Source: Gigantopelta aegis
Lineage: Eukaryota > Mollusca > Gastropoda > Neomphalida > Peltospiridae
Length of the DNA stretch: 64,000 bases
Assembly: GCF_016097555.1 (NCBI RefSeq)
Contig: NC_054702.1
Coordinates: 81,998,124-82,062,123 of the forward strand
Direction: 5' to 3'
Shown: one piece after another, positions 53,701 through 61,540 of the stretch
Position numbering within the stretch: the stretch's first letter is position 1
Layout: each line of letters begins with the position of its first letter
Position numbers and translations under genes: made by a program
The notes under the pieces: generated by a model
Told to the model about the DNA's origin: nothing
The model's input: only the letters and a program-made list of their open reading frames with translations
Databases searched by the model: none

Positions 53701-54152
53701 CATATACTTATCTTCTATTCATTCTTCTAGTTATCCAACTATGTACCAGCTATTCATCCATATACTAATCTTCTATTTATTCTTCTAGTTATTCAGCCAT
53801 ATACCCATCTTCTATTCATTCATCCATCTATCCATTCAACCATGAACCTATCTTCCATTCATTCATCAAGCTACCAGTATTCAACCATATACACATCTTC
53901 TATTCATTCATCAAGCTATTCAACCATGTTGCCATCTTCTATTCATTCTGCGAGCTATTCAGCCATGCACCCATCTTCTATTCTGTTATGTCTGAATGCA
54001 TCCACAAGTCCACACATATATAGAGATATACCAACTGCAGTAGATGTACTCACCACCCAGATGATGATGTTGATAATCAAGTTATCAGGTATCCCGGCAT
54101 AGTCTGCAGTGAAAGAAGTGAATGTCTTGTTGTGAGGACTGCAGGAAGACAT
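20860..54152 (-). CDS. TMEM63: TMEM63 mechanosensitive cation channel, 23 coding exons
   Basis: Joining 54152-54054, 52693-52611, 52144-52109, 46893-46765, 45615-45476, 42988-42937, 42444-42336, 41786-41713, 40504-40424, 39883-39757, 38120-37987, 36566-36441, 35617-35464, 34425-34319, 33030-32944, 31826-31776, 30986-30824, 30484-30379, 29350-29183, 28307-28192, 22323-22294, 21649-21599 and 21003-20860 gives 2367 bases, about 788 residues, every junction in phase. Length and motifs match animal TMEM63A/B/C (OSCA/TMEM63 family, osmo- and mechanosensitive cation channels): an extracellular N-terminus and first helix, an N-terminal three-helix block, a cytosolic domain (about 217-397) and a multi-helix channel region (about 405-710). 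One upstream in-frame TGA supports the start. It is probably a single invertebrate orthologue. Confidence 0.95.
21599..21649 (-). CDS. TMEM63: TMEM63 exon 22
   Basis: 51 bases, phase 0 both sides, encoding the acidic HFATDTDDDNTGEGLTK of the cytosolic tail. Good acceptor (tctgcttgcag) and donor AAG|GTAAAA. Confidence 0.75.
22294..22323 (-). CDS. TMEM63: TMEM63 exon 21, 30-base microexon
   Basis: Encodes TALDGPEETQ in the C-terminal cytosolic tail. Acceptor gatctag; donor CAG|GTTGGT has T at +3. Phase 0 both sides, so inclusion is optional without frame change. Supported only by phase and by acidic tail composition. Confidence 0.6.
22478..22665 (-). repeat. SINE of the second family (D), head missing
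   Basis: Contains ttcaacttattttcatgctt, atatccaattaaggttcaa, ctgtcctggacacacac, gggttagttgttagtg and gggtgtagtggtcttacacc, shared with copies at 52758-52982 and 60098-60376. Confidence 0.85.
22827..23062. mobile_element. MITE, family with gtttctgcc termini
   Basis: Paralogous along its length to 37697-37924 (ctttctgccagtaaataatttgagggta and aaaacaaaacagatca shared, broken here by small gaps). Ends ...cagaaaccctg. Non-coding. Confidence 0.75.
23204..23262 (-). other. Possible alternative TMEM63 cassette exon
   Basis: 59 bases between an acceptor (aatatcag) and a strong donor (AAAG|GTAAGA), open in phase 0 after exon 20 (MISQYLMPNPRSSLHGMQQ). The length is not a multiple of 3, so inclusion would shift exons 21-22 to an early stop in exon 22. 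Confidence 0.3.
23543..23585 (+). repeat. AT-rich simple repeat
   Basis: (AT)n tract in TMEM63 intron 20. Confidence 0.8.
24148..24450 (-). repeat. Full-length tRNA-derived SINE, B-type tail, feeding array 2
   Basis: Tail at left (ttaacgacacaccactagag, aggaaacccgctacattt), body (ttgatataccagttgtgg), head at right (gttcgatcccagactgactg, gcgcatcaggtgagcacttt). Its 5' end runs without a break into the 31-bp array. Confidence 0.9.
24430..26868 (+). repeat. Tandem array 2: 31-bp unit, about 78 copies, made of a SINE 5' end
   Basis: Unit approximately cttaaaactaggctatgtcc plus cgcccctccac. It is the complement of the SINE 5' terminus (consensus gctttaccactgggctacgt, cccgcccct) plus about 6 bp of flank (ccacct or ccactt). 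Variants include gtcactaggctatgtc mini-insertions and c/t alternations. Lies in TMEM63 intron 20. Confidence 0.97.
28192..28307 (-). CDS. TMEM63: TMEM63 exon 20
   Basis: Encodes the last transmembrane helix (SPVFLFSCVALFVSLLVFV) and FGWFRHLNPIRYR, matching human FGCFKHLSPLNYK. Donor AGA|GTGAGT, phase 0. Confidence 0.95.
28380..28600 (-). pseudogene. Relic of a non-LTR retrotransposon C-terminal zinc-knuckle region
   Basis: The - strand reads ICAHRLEIERG, a stop, then YHNILRNNGLCKLCSITVED and ETHFLVNCPELK. This CxxC...EDExHFLxxCP pattern is typical of the C-terminus of some metazoan reverse-transcriptase ORFs. A stop codon and loss of the rest show it is dead. Confidence 0.7.
29003..29172. 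mobile_element. Foldback (long inverted repeat) element next to exon 19
   Basis: Left acagaataatacatccttgc, ctgttgtagacgatttatct; right complement atttatcttacaac and caacaggt...tattattctgt. Right arm ends about 10 bp from the exon 19 donor. Confidence 0.8.
29183..29350 (-). CDS. TMEM63: TMEM63 exon 19
   Basis: Encodes GLVYLALKHVVDRYNIFFAY (human [20 protein letters not shown]) and a following helix ending in NIVFFTGLRAG. Donor G|GTAATT lies about 10 bp from the arm of a foldback element. Confidence 0.97.
29460..30018 (+). repeat. Tandem array 3: 80-bp unit, 7 copies, containing a family-D SINE head
   Basis: Units start near 29460, 29540, 29620, 29700, 29780, 29858 and 29938. Each holds cctcggtagcgtagtagtta and aaggctggtaggtactgggt, the tRNA-like head seen in reverse at 37100-37190 and 60300-60376. 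Lies in TMEM63 intron 18. Confidence 0.96.
29938..30195 (+). repeat. Family-D SINE at the end of array 3
   Basis: The last array unit continues into the D body: gactcagtaggtacatgtat, ccaactaaccactaacca, ggtgtgtgcccaggacagc, ctcaattagatacaag and aaataagtt. Confidence 0.88.
30379..30484 (-). CDS. TMEM63: TMEM63 exon 18
   Basis: Encodes FQFGCQYAWMLCIFAVITAY, SLICPLVTPF (human [25 protein letters not shown]). The donor G|GTTAGC has T at +3, a non-consensus 5' splice site, but phase and family match support it. Confidence 0.95.
30824..30986 (-). CDS. TMEM63: TMEM63 exon 17
   Basis: Encodes [20 protein letters not shown] and IGTALELIR, the most conserved pore-helix block (human [22 protein letters not shown]), then LRLSLARSSAEK. 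Donor AAG|GTAACA, phase 0. Confidence 0.97.
31558..31655 (-). repeat. SINE C-type tail fragment with (TGAA)n
   Basis: gaatgaatgaatgaatgaa, gaatgtttaatgacaccaca, ggttattgggtgtc, in TMEM63 intron 16. Confidence 0.7.
31776..31826 (-). CDS. TMEM63: TMEM63 exon 16
   Basis: 51 bases encoding RALFELAVVDKNQTMQWE in the loop before the next helix. Contains a potential N-glycosylation site (NQT). Donor GA|GTGAGT. Confidence 0.88.
31990..32042 (+). repeat. Family-D SINE tail fragment
   Basis: ttgcttgaactttaattgga and tataagcgcgaaaataagtt match the D 3' end. Confidence 0.7.
32429..32563. mobile_element. Foldback MITE in TMEM63 intron 15
   Basis: Left taactagttaatgatgtagg, ataatggctttattctg; right complement ggataaagccaatatcctac, gttattaactagtta. 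Inner arms gaatgggaaattcc / gaatttcccattc also pair. Confidence 0.85.
32944..33030 (-). CDS. TMEM63: TMEM63 exon 15
   Basis: Encodes AEHHAVMRKTFIFLLLMVVI and LPSLGLT, a pore-region helix (human [20 protein letters not shown]). Donor AG|GTATTC is a weak consensus. Confidence 0.94.
33514..33839 (-). repeat. Full-length tRNA-derived SINE, A-type tail
   Basis: Tail ttatttaatgacgcactcaa; body ggcctttgatatacctgtac, ccagtcgtggtgcactgg; head gatcgattccaaaccaacc, gagcgctgtaccactgggat. In TMEM63 intron 14. Confidence 0.92.
34319..34425 (-). CDS. TMEM63: TMEM63 exon 14
   Basis: Encodes SPILVQFVPTVLLLLFATL, LPTLVYYSDQYIGHWTK, matching human [20 protein letters not shown]...HWTK. Donor AA|GTAAGG. Confidence 0.95.
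35152..35283 (+). repeat. Family-D SINE body fragment
   Basis: gggtaggtgtaagacaacta, ctctctcactaatcactgac, cagtgtgcttgaaccataag, tggatataagcacgaaaata; sits about 30 bp before the exon 13 tandem copies. Confidence 0.8.
35322..35464 (-). repeat. 71-bp tandem copies of the end of TMEM63 exon 13 with its donor
   Basis: Two intronic copies (35434-35393 and 35363-35322) repeat the 42-base exon end at 35505-35464, from CTGGACAAAATACAGTACAC to GATCTGCAT, each followed by GTAAGT. Each is preceded by atcctctct(c/t)ag, a usable acceptor. The copies encode LDKIQYTNAIEDLH and LDKIQYTKAIEDLH. Confidence 0.95.
35464..35617 (-). CDS. TMEM63: TMEM63 exon 13
   Basis: Encodes ENLSLQPWKWWLRAF, a helix with LLFFLTTPSIIL, and LDKIQYTKAIEDLH. 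The acceptor's pyrimidine tract comes from a SINE tail. The last 42 bases with the donor (CAT|GTAAGTATGG) are present twice more in the intron just downstream. Confidence 0.95.
35628..35868 (-). repeat. SINE, A-type tail, head missing, abutting exon 13
   Basis: In gene sense the A tail ends ...ttaaataaaacatatccttc and leads into ctttcgtgcag at the exon 13 acceptor. The head end is lost near 35868. Confidence 0.9.
36441..36566 (-). CDS. TMEM63: TMEM63 exon 12
   Basis: Encodes a linker and WDVKFAPSPENIYW, the conserved lead into the channel region (human WTVTFAADPEDICW). Donor TG|GTAACT. Confidence 0.93.
36825..37190 (-). repeat. Chimeric SINE: A-type tail and body, family-D head
   Basis: Left: ttatttaacgacgcactcaa, ttatatggcgtcag, tgggctactctttccgatta. 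Right, from about 37035: acctacatgtacccattgag, gaacacagtacctaccagcc, ggcctaaccactacgccacc, the D head. Two families joined in one element. Confidence 0.85.
37697..37924. mobile_element. MITE, family with gtttctgc termini
   Basis: Same family as 22827-23062: ttgccagaaaataatttgag, ggtacatagtaaaaacaaaa, taattttacccttcatac, agcagaaaccctg. In TMEM63 intron 11. Confidence 0.75.
37987..38120 (-). CDS. TMEM63: TMEM63 exon 11
   Basis: Encodes VDAIDFYTEEERVMLTKCED and DPLGIMFITFQQDHMA, the end of the cytosolic domain (human EDAISYYT...LGMAFVTFQ). The acceptor (gtgtag, ending 38121) lies directly against the 22-24-bp tandem array at 38121-38660. Confidence 0.94.
38121..38660 (-). repeat. 22-24-bp tandem array at the TMEM63 exon 11 acceptor, about 23 copies
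   Basis: Units on the + strand: gtcatacacagggaccaggg plus atat, alternating with gtcacacagggaccagggat forms. The terminal stretch acacatagagaccaaggttg, which holds the acceptor's pyrimidine tract, aligns as a divergent unit. Confidence 0.93.
38712..38935 (-). repeat. SINE, A-type tail, head missing
   Basis: aggaaatgttttatttaaca, catatggttaaggaccacac, gattagcagcaagggatctt, ending near ttgttacaccagttgc. Confidence 0.9.
39757..39883 (-). CDS. TMEM63: TMEM63 exon 10
   Basis: Encodes the cytosolic helical insert and the Cys-rich CGQLCCCAEVCG motif (human CGQFCCCEVLGC). Acceptor gggtag, donor CAG|GTAAAG. Confidence 0.94.
40424..40504 (-). CDS. TMEM63: TMEM63 exon 9
   Basis: Encodes REAYPEVVIIDVQFAYNISD, matching the family FRDAYP...VVDVQLCYNVAKL stretch of the RRM-like cytosolic domain. 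Donor AG|GTGGGT. Confidence 0.95.
40606..40734. mobile_element. Foldback MITE in TMEM63 intron 8/9 region
   Basis: Left catgagtgttttttaatctg, aaaatatcaacctggt; right complement gaggttgatattttacatat, taaaaaacatgag. Lies about 100 bp upstream (gene sense) of exon 9. Confidence 0.85.
40861..41286 (+). repeat. 51-bp tandem array, 8 copies, in TMEM63 intron 8
   Basis: Unit aaatgttatgctcaggtata, caagtcttgttggctcaccc, aacccatagcc. One copy has a short extra duplication near 41092-41110. As 51 is a multiple of 3 the array is open in frames on both strands. Confidence 0.96.
41713..41786 (-). CDS. TMEM63: TMEM63 exon 8
   Basis: Start of the cytosolic domain: VSRTLMIANIAKDKC and LKQHF, parallel to human RRTLFITGLP...ESHF. 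Phase 0 in, phase 2 out. Confidence 0.93.
42336..42444 (-). CDS. TMEM63: TMEM63 exon 7
   Basis: Encodes LLWVHASFAIIYLLLAVF, a transmembrane helix, then MLRHFSSRLKYDDEEQ entering the cytosol. Donor CAG|GTAAGT, phase 0. Confidence 0.95.
42558..42830 (-). repeat. Family-D SINE, diverged
   Basis: ttcagtttattttcatgttt, tgctgttcttggcacacac, gtgtagtggcccgacacc, and a diverged head near cagcatctaccag. Confidence 0.7.
42937..42988 (-). CDS. TMEM63: TMEM63 exon 6
   Basis: 52 bases encoding the extracellular GNETDFGHTTIGNVNS loop (family FGRTTIANL). Contains a potential N-glycosylation site (NET). Donor GA|GTAAGT. Confidence 0.93.
43168..43287 (+). repeat. (GT)n, G run and (AT)n compound microsatellite
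   Basis: Simple repeats in TMEM63 intron 5 just left of a DNA-transposon terminus. Confidence 0.95.
43301..44163. mobile_element. Non-autonomous DNA transposon with cagggctca termini
   Basis: Left end cagggctcacac, right end gcatgagccctg (its complement); inner sequences gagcgaagtcacttc and gagcgaagtttgggctcact also pair in part. hAT-like by terminus only. No coding sequence. Confidence 0.6.
44781..45161. mobile_element. MITE, agctgggcggtat termini (hAT-like)
   Basis: Starts agctgggcggtattgaaaac, ends ggtataccggca. Shares ggtatcagtattggtatttt-type sequence, gatttacctctgtatcag and aaatttgctc...ggtaaatcggtattga with 51620-51900. Confidence 0.7.
45208..45340 (+). repeat. (TG)n-rich microsatellite
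   Basis: Imperfect TG/TGTC repeat in TMEM63 intron 5 region. Confidence 0.9.
45476..45615 (-). CDS. TMEM63: TMEM63 exon 5
   Basis: Encodes KCGRDAIQYLSFQRYLL followed by a transmembrane helix ending in SVSVILPVNFQGN, matching the family GEDAIHYLSFQR...ILPVN block. Donor A|GTAAGT, phase 1. Confidence 0.95.
46337..46400 (-). repeat. SINE A-type tail fragment
   Basis: ggaaatgttttatttaatga, cgcactcaagacattttatt, tatatggcgt. Confidence 0.8.
46765..46893 (-). CDS. TMEM63: TMEM63 exon 4
   Basis: Encodes WTSLFFGEHDNRS through FFSWIIAFIRV, the first intracellular loop leading to the second helix block. Acceptor ttattacag, donor AA|GTACGT, phase 2. Confidence 0.92.
46981..47092. mobile_element. Short MITE with gggctggatttacgaagcctg termini
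   Basis: Left gggctggatttacgaagcct, right aggctttgtaaattcagccc, imperfect complements of about 24 bp. Confidence 0.8.
47093..48928. other. TMEM63 intron 3 (part)
   Basis: AT-rich, no exon recognised. G-rich stretch with tacgg motifs near 47630-48000 (ggagggagggaggg at 47966). Confidence 0.5.
48929..49160. mobile_element. MITE with gtttctgccag termini and a telomere-like insert
   Basis: Left gtttctgccagagggtaaaa, right gtttctttctggcagaaa. Inside, accctaaccctaaacctaac at 49044-49065 is a short TTAGGG-type motif on the complementary strand. Confidence 0.65.
50730..50840 (+). repeat. (GT)n/(GA)n microsatellite
   Basis: Simple repeat in TMEM63 intron 3. Confidence 0.92.
51232..51363. mobile_element. 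Foldback MITE in TMEM63 intron 3
   Basis: Left ttttcgaagctatcttaaca, ttacgaaatcgtaaaacc; right ggttttatgatttcgtagtg, ctaagattgcttcaaaaa, imperfect complements. Confidence 0.82.
51620..51900. mobile_element. MITE, agctgggtgata termini (hAT-like)
   Basis: Left agctgggtgatag, right ataccacccagct; internally similar to 44781-45161. Confidence 0.75.
52109..52144 (-). CDS. TMEM63: TMEM63 exon 3, 36-base microexon
   Basis: Acceptor cttttcatag, donor GT|GTATGG. Encodes about 12 residues around VLVKSSESGYN in the variable first intracellular loop. Phase 2 in and out, so it can be skipped without changing frame. Confidence 0.75.
52611..52693 (-). CDS. TMEM63: TMEM63 exon 2
   Basis: Acceptor ttttgcag, donor AA|GTATGTGG (phase 2). 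Encodes the end of the first helix and LRKLAWDYGRIALIS, a very conserved family motif (human WDYGRIALVS). Confidence 0.93.
52758..52982 (-). repeat. Full-length family-D SINE
   Basis: ttattttcatgtttatatcc, gttagtgggagagaataggg, ttcgaacccagtacctacaa, gactaaccactatacaaccg. Located about 65 bp from the exon 2 acceptor, in gene sense. Confidence 0.88.
53030..53990 (+). repeat. Degenerate pyrimidine-rich CATC/TTCATC minisatellite
   Basis: About 1 kb of imperfect repeats such as catcttctattcattcatc and agctattcaaccatatac, in TMEM63 intron 1 near the exon 1 donor. Confidence 0.9.
54054..54152 (-). CDS. TMEM63: TMEM63 exon 1
   Basis: ATG at 54152, preceded in frame by TGA a few codons upstream. Short extracellular N-terminus with likely N-glycosylation site (HNKT), then the first hydrophobic segment (IPDNLIINIIIWV). 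Donor GTG|GTGAGT, phase 0. Confidence 0.9.
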
Positions 54153-54214
54153 CTTGTCTTTCACTCAGGACACACGCTCAATATCCAAATAGATTTCCAA
54201 CATTATAGCAGCCT
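54153..54214 (-). other. TMEM63: TMEM63 5' UTR part of exon 1
   Basis: A good acceptor (tatctgttacag) ends at 54215, so the exon starts at 54214 with 62 bases of UTR. This implies at least one further non-coding exon upstream. Confidence 0.6.
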
Positions 54215-54900
54215 CTGTAACAGATAGACATTACCACACCTAATGAGATACATTAGCATAATAAAAGGGCTGGGTACTGAAGTATTGTACACATTAAGTA
54301 TATGTAAATCTGGTAATTGAATAATGTTGGTTACTATTATAATAGCATTCAGTGTGCATACTAACAGCTCTCTTGTCCAGTAAAGGATCGCCTTAGGAGT
54401 GGCAGTCCTCCTACACATGAGGCACTAGATAAAGATTCAAGGAATCATCCACTATTTTGCCAAATACCCATTCAACTCAGCATTGTGCAGATACAGTTTT
54501 GATTGCGGGTAACAATGTGTTGTCATTCAGATTAAGTTAAAAATATCTTCTCTTGTATTAGCACCGTGACCATACTGTTTAACAAATTAAAAATTGTTAA
54601 AATAATTAAAATATACACTATGCTACATGTACAAACTGCAATACACATTAGTTAATTTCTGTAATGTGAATTTCAGTTTATATATGTATAGTTTATTTTA
54701 ATGCAGCGTTGTTCATTTTGATTGCTGTAACAATTTGAAAAATATTTTTTGTTATATTAATGGGGTTTCCACACTGGCCTTTTCATACAGGCAATTATAT
54801 CACCATGAATGACCCAGAACAACTCACTTCAGACTTTATTTTTCATTTAGCTTGCCATGACCGATATGATGTAAGTCATTTATTACATATTTATATATCT
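54215..54900. other. TMEM63 upstream intron or flank
   Basis: AT-rich; no coding or regulatory feature could be assigned. Confidence 0.4.
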
Positions 54901-54904
54901 TTTC

Positions 54905-55185
54905 TGGTGGACCCATTGGGCTATATTTCATTCCAGCAAATGCACCACAATTAGTATATCAAAGGTCATGGTATGTGCTATCCTTTATGTGGGATGGTAA
55001 AGATCCCTGCACATTAATTCATTCTATATTTTACCTGACAAAACAGAGTAAAAATATGACTTTTATTGTTTTTAATGAAGCAGGTTTCCTTTCTAAGACT
55101 ATATGACAGAATTACCAAATGTTTGACATACAACAGCCGATTATTAATAAATCAATGTGCTATAGTGTTGTTAAAAAAAAAAAAA
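54905..55185 (+). repeat. SINE, B-type tail, with an internal insert
   Basis: Body ggacccattgggctatattt, ggtatgtgctatcctttatg; tail accaaatgtttgacatacaa, attaataaatcaatgtgct; ends in an A run. About 60 bp of unrelated AT-rich sequence interrupts it near 55020-55080. Confidence 0.85.
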
Positions 55186-56580
<1,395 letters not shown>

Positions 56581-57111
56581 TGGAGGATAATATATTATAT
56601 ATCAAAATATCACACATGATTCTTATTAAAAACAGCTATTAATTATGCCAAGCTAAATATAAATATATTCTATCATTATAATAAATAGTATTTGCTTTAA
56701 CCTGATCAAATCTGACTCATTACTTTTGCCAACAGTATTTCTTTTACTTCATTTTTAAGTCAGGTAACATCAACGGAAACATTTTTTAAATGTCTTCACA
56801 GCAGATTTCACTACACTTCCATGATTTACTAGTCTTCTACATGTAGTTTCCTTAGAAACCCAGTACACACAGACATTACATAATATATGAAGCACAATGA
56901 AGGATGAAGTTTTATCTTTGGGTTACTGTAATAAAAATACATGTCCATGTCTAACTCGTACAGCTGACTAATCATTCACTCTAGGACAGGTCTACATGAT
57001 GTGCACAGTGCACCATTGTCTTTCTCAATGTTACAGGACAGATTTATCATTCAACTTAGCCTCAGTAAAATCAGTCTGCTTTTAATTAGCTAAGTTACTG
57101 CTGGCACCTGT

Positions 57112-57160
57112 GTAGCTGCACATCAAGCGAATGCTTTACCACTGGACTATGTCCTGCCCC
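57112..57160 (-). repeat. SINE head fragment
   Basis: cacatcaagcgaatgcttta, ccactggactatgtcctgcc; isolated head end with no body attached. Confidence 0.7.
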
Positions 57161-58029
57161 TATCAGTACAGAATAGAACCTCTCTAAACCAGATACCCCT
57201 AATAAATGGATTTGTTTTAAGCGGTGTTCAGTTTAGATGGGTTTTAATGTATAAATGTCTGGCCTGAAGGAAAAGAAAAGTTTGTTTAACAACACCCCAG
57301 CATGTTTTTATACCGTGACTCCATGGTATATGTTTACTGTGATACTTAGTCTATACATGTACATACAGTACCTCTGCATATCACCTCATACAGGTACATT
57401 CAGGAGTCTGTCTATACATTTTTTCTGTCTGTCTGTCTATCTGTCTATCTATCTGTCTGTCTCACAGTTTGATATCCAATACGGTAGTTGCATGTAATTT
57501 TTGTGTTGGATGTCACTGGATGACACTTCACTCTAAACAGAGCACACATCTGCATACCACCTCATACAGGTTCATGTATGCTACTCCTAAGTAACAGTAG
57601 CAGGAAATCTGTTCTATGCAGCATTTGCCCTATGCACAGACAGAAAGACCTTTCATATACAATTTCAATGAGGTGTTGGTTGGAATTCTTCTTAATTAGT
57701 CCACCAGTAAAAGGTGCTGTATTACAGTTACAACAAACATATGTTGCTATTTTGTTATATTTATTTGTAATAAATAAATACAAAATACTCAATCCTATTC
57801 ATGATCTTCGCATAAATAACTCAGGAATATTGACACTACATGTGCCTAAGGTGATTATACGCTGTGTAAACACAGTGGAATTTAGTACAACTAGATTCCC
57901 ATCATATCACATCATAACAAATCTCATGAATAAATAAATGAATCCATGTTGACTGGATAGGGCCATTAGAGACAGACGAGTTGTACAATGACAGCAAATT
58001 TGTAAGGAACATCCCCATGCGGTGACATT

Positions 58030-58345
58030 ATGGGAAGGAAGGAAATGTTTCAGTTAATGACGCACACAACACTGTGGCATCAGACATATGGTTAAGGACC
58101 ACACAGACATAGAGAGAGGTAACCTGTTGTCGCCACTTCATGGGCTACTCTTTTCGATTAGCAGCAAGGGATCTTTTATATGAACCATCCCATAGACAGG
58201 ATAGTACATACCATGGCCTTTGTTACACCAGTTGTGGAGCACTGGCTGGAGCGAGAAATAGCCCAATGGGGCCACTGATGGGGATCAATCCTAAACTGAC
58301 CGCACATCAAGTGAGTGCTTTACCACTGGGTTACGTCCCACCCCT
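58030..58345 (-). repeat. Full-length tRNA-derived SINE, A-type tail
   Basis: Tail agttaatgacgcacacaaca (short internal deletion after it), body ggcctttgttacaccagttg, head atcaatcctaaactgaccgc, gtgctttaccactgggttac. Confidence 0.9.
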
Positions 58346-58929
58346 TGACATTATGGGATATTCGCCTTGACCTTTCTACTATTAAATGCAATTATTTAGC
58401 TGTAATTAATTTACCATAATAAAAATAATTTTTAAAATTAAAATTACATGGTTTTGCTAACCCCCCCCACAACATAACAAAAAAACTCACACATTTTGTC
58501 GAGTATTAAAATTTGTATTATATTTATATATAGTCAGGTATTATATTTTCATTGTATTCTTAAATTTGTTGACTGCACTAATCCATGTATAATTTAATTT
58601 AGTAAGACAAACATTAAAATTCAACCCTAATATTTTTTATGTGTGAGAATTAGTCATTAAGGTGAGACACCTCCATTAATTACTCCATGCAATTCAATAC
58701 AATTTCTGTCAGAATATATTCTGTGAAAAATACAGCACTGTCGAGAGGGTCATGTGACTACTAATTTTAGAGAATATGCTCTCAACTGACAAGTATAATG
58801 TAAAAAATCAACATATGTTGACCACAATTTTTTTTCAGTTAACAGCCCTCATGCCTGAGCACTGACTTGTGTTGCTGTTATACAAAGTGACACTATACCA
58901 CTTGCAGTTGTTATTAGTTATCAGTAGTA

Positions 58930-59120
58930 CTACAGTAAAGTACACTTATAATGAACATGTTTAGAATGAACTATTTGCATAGAACGAACTGATTGTAAAG
59001 TCCTATTCTGTCTCCCTATATATTAATAACCAATTTATAGAAATGTGTACAACAAACTACTGCTATAACAAACTAACTATCATGATCCCTTCCGGTTTGT
59101 TATACGAGTACTTTACTGTA
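58930..59120. mobile_element. MITE with tacagtaaagtac termini
   Basis: Left tacagtaaagtacacttata, right tatacgagtactttactgta; about 25-bp imperfect inverted repeats. Confidence 0.8.
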
Positions 59121-59284
59121 CACATAACAAGTAACTTCAAATCAATGGGGTATTTCAATATTACAGAGATCAACCTATGTGTAATCATCAAAGAAAGATT
59201 TCAAAAAACAAATCAGATTTTTGTAGTATATTTTTTTATGAGGAACTATATTTCCTAAACCGGACTATATGTAATAGAATATCA

Positions 59285-59411
59285 GGTTACTACGTTTTGG
59301 TATCCTGGTTACTTGGCGAGGTTTAGATAATGGTGTAACAGGCAAGCTTCAGTGAGCCTTTTATACCATTATGGAACCGAGCAAAATAACAACGATATTA
59401 ACGTAGTAACC
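59285..59411. mobile_element. Foldback MITE with ggttactacgtt termini
   Basis: Left ggttactacgttttggta, right cgatattaacgtagtaacc; inner gtttagataatggtgtaaca and ttataccattatggaacc also pair. Confidence 0.8.
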
Positions 59412-60097
59412 AGATTTTTTTTTTTTATCATGCAACCCCTTTCAATTTTTTTTTTTTTTATATGTTTCAGTCAAAAGCAGTATAGTAACTATTAGTTTAT
59501 TGTGTAGAAACTACTACCAGAAGTCGGGACAATACCAGGTGTCCGAAAGCATCTTGGGAACGGCATAGCCAGCCAGAGTTATGTGTTTCCAAATTTTAAA
59601 TAAAATACTTTGATTATATTTCAAAGTCTGTTGTGTCACATTACAATTTGTGTACCTTTTTCTGTGAAAATAAACTCAAGTTTATGTGTGACCTAAAGAA
59701 GATCTACATCACTGGCTGCTTGTGACTGTGATGTCAGATGCTGTTCCAATGTAAACATTCTTTGCAGGAAGCTACTTGCTTTTTTTTTTGTTTCAAAATG
59801 TTTCATTCAAAACATTGGCTAGTTCTGAATGGGAGCAAATAAAGAGAATTGAAAAATAAGAGGTAATTTGACATTACAGGAAGTATAAATGCTATATTTC
59901 TTTATGCAGTTCAACAATTATTGCTGAAAATGGATCTTTGAAAATGAGAAAACGACCTACCTGAAAATCGGCCATATATCTGTCATGCGCACAACTCATT
60001 TCCTAGTGACTGATAACACTTCAAATTATCATGTAGGGGTTATCAGATTACAGGAAGCATGGTTGCATGATAATAACCTGCTACAATTAACAGCACA

Positions 60098-60376
60098 TTT
60101 CATTTCAACTTATTTTCGTGCTTATATCCAATTAAGTTTCAAGTACGCTGTCCTGGACACACATCTCAGCTATCTGGGCTGTCTGTCCAGGACAGAGGGT
60201 TAGTTGTTAGTTGGTCAGTGGTTAGTGAGAGAGAAGCTAGAGGGTGTAGCAGTCTTACACCTACCCATTGAGCCCTTCAGAACTCGCTCTGGATTGGAGC
60301 CAGTACCGGGCTGCGAACCCTGTACCTACCAGCCTGTAGTCCTATGGCTTAACCACTGTGCCACTGAGGCTGGTTC
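60098..60376 (-). repeat. Full-length family-D SINE
   Basis: ttcaacttattttcgtgctt, ctgtcctggacacacatctc, gggtgtagcagtcttacacc, gggctgcgaaccctgtacct, atggcttaaccactgtgcca, ctgaggctggtt. The best copy of this family in the window. Confidence 0.92.
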
Positions 60377-61163
60377 GACACAACAAAGGGTGGTGTATTG
60401 TCTTAACTTGCTTGACAACTCATTTCTGTATGTTTGGCCTACATACTAAACTGCAGTCTATATGCACGTTCATGTATACATTTACAATACTCAATACACT
60501 TTATGTGTTATTCATTGTTTAAATTACTTTCCCATACACTTTATGTTTACATTACAAGTACAACATACTGTAACACATTCATACTCAAGTATTCATTTTT
60601 TAAATTTACTTTCTGTATGACATATATACAAAACCATATTTTAAAATGAGTTCAGTTATTGCTGTGTGTTTGATAACATTGTGCTGACTAAGCAATTATA
60701 GTGGCTACTTATCACAAGTCCAGGTTAATACATACACAATCATGTACAAGTATGTCAAGATTATACACACAAACTCTCTTTTGCCAATGACATTACTTCT
60801 GGTTAGGACAAACAGTTTCAAACTTTTAAAAAGGGAGTAAAACTATAATCTTGAGAAAATTCTAAAGCACTATAGAATTTGTGGGAAATATTTAGAATAT
60901 CTTAGATCTTATTGGACCCTATCTCAACTCCTGTCCCCAATCATACATCCAGAATAAGATCAACATTTTAAAATATATACACTACCAGTACAAGCACACG
61001 TGTCAGAACAAGAAGAAATAATCTTCATTAATTAAAGGACATTCTGTTGGCAACAACATTTATAATTACCAATATTGTTTTCTTTGCAAATACATTCTCA
61101 ATATGAATACATGCATATGTAGGTACCAATGTTTATATATACAATGTATCTAAATATCAGAAA
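60377..61163. other. Non-coding AT-rich DNA
   Basis: No feature recognised. Confidence 0.5.
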
Positions 61164-61540
61164 AAGTTTGTTTTATTTAATACTATACTACTAGCTGCTA
61201 TTGATGTTAAACATTTAGTAAATCTGACATATATATTCTCCAGAGGAAACCCACTACATTTTTGCAACGGATCTTTTATATGCACTTTGTCAGAGAAATG
61301 ACGGCACATACCACAAACTTTGACATAAAAGTTGTGGGGTACTGTTGGTCATCGAGGAGGTTCTTATACACCTCAAGCAACTCTGGTGACTGACTAAGCA
61401 AAATTCTGCCACCATCTGTAGAAAGTCTGCCTATCTGTCTATATTTTGTCTGCCAGTTTGTGTCTCTCCAATATGATATCCAATAGTTGATGTATGTTAA
61501 GTGCTGGGGTGTTATTAAACATTAATCAATTAATTCATTA
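61164..61540 (-). repeat. SINE B-type body in reverse, followed by a C-type tail fragment in forward orientation
   Basis: Left part: gtttgttttatttaatacta, aggaaacccactacattttt, ggatcttttatatgcactt, taccacaaactttgaca. From about 61465: atatccaatagttgatgtat, gtgctggggtgttattaaac, then attcatt, a C-type tail on the + strand. Confidence 0.7.

Noticed and set aside
59961..60060. Possible TMEM63 5' non-coding exon ending at CAG|GTAGGT
   Set aside because: A good donor on the - strand is the only evidence; no acceptor, promoter or conservation can be judged by eye.
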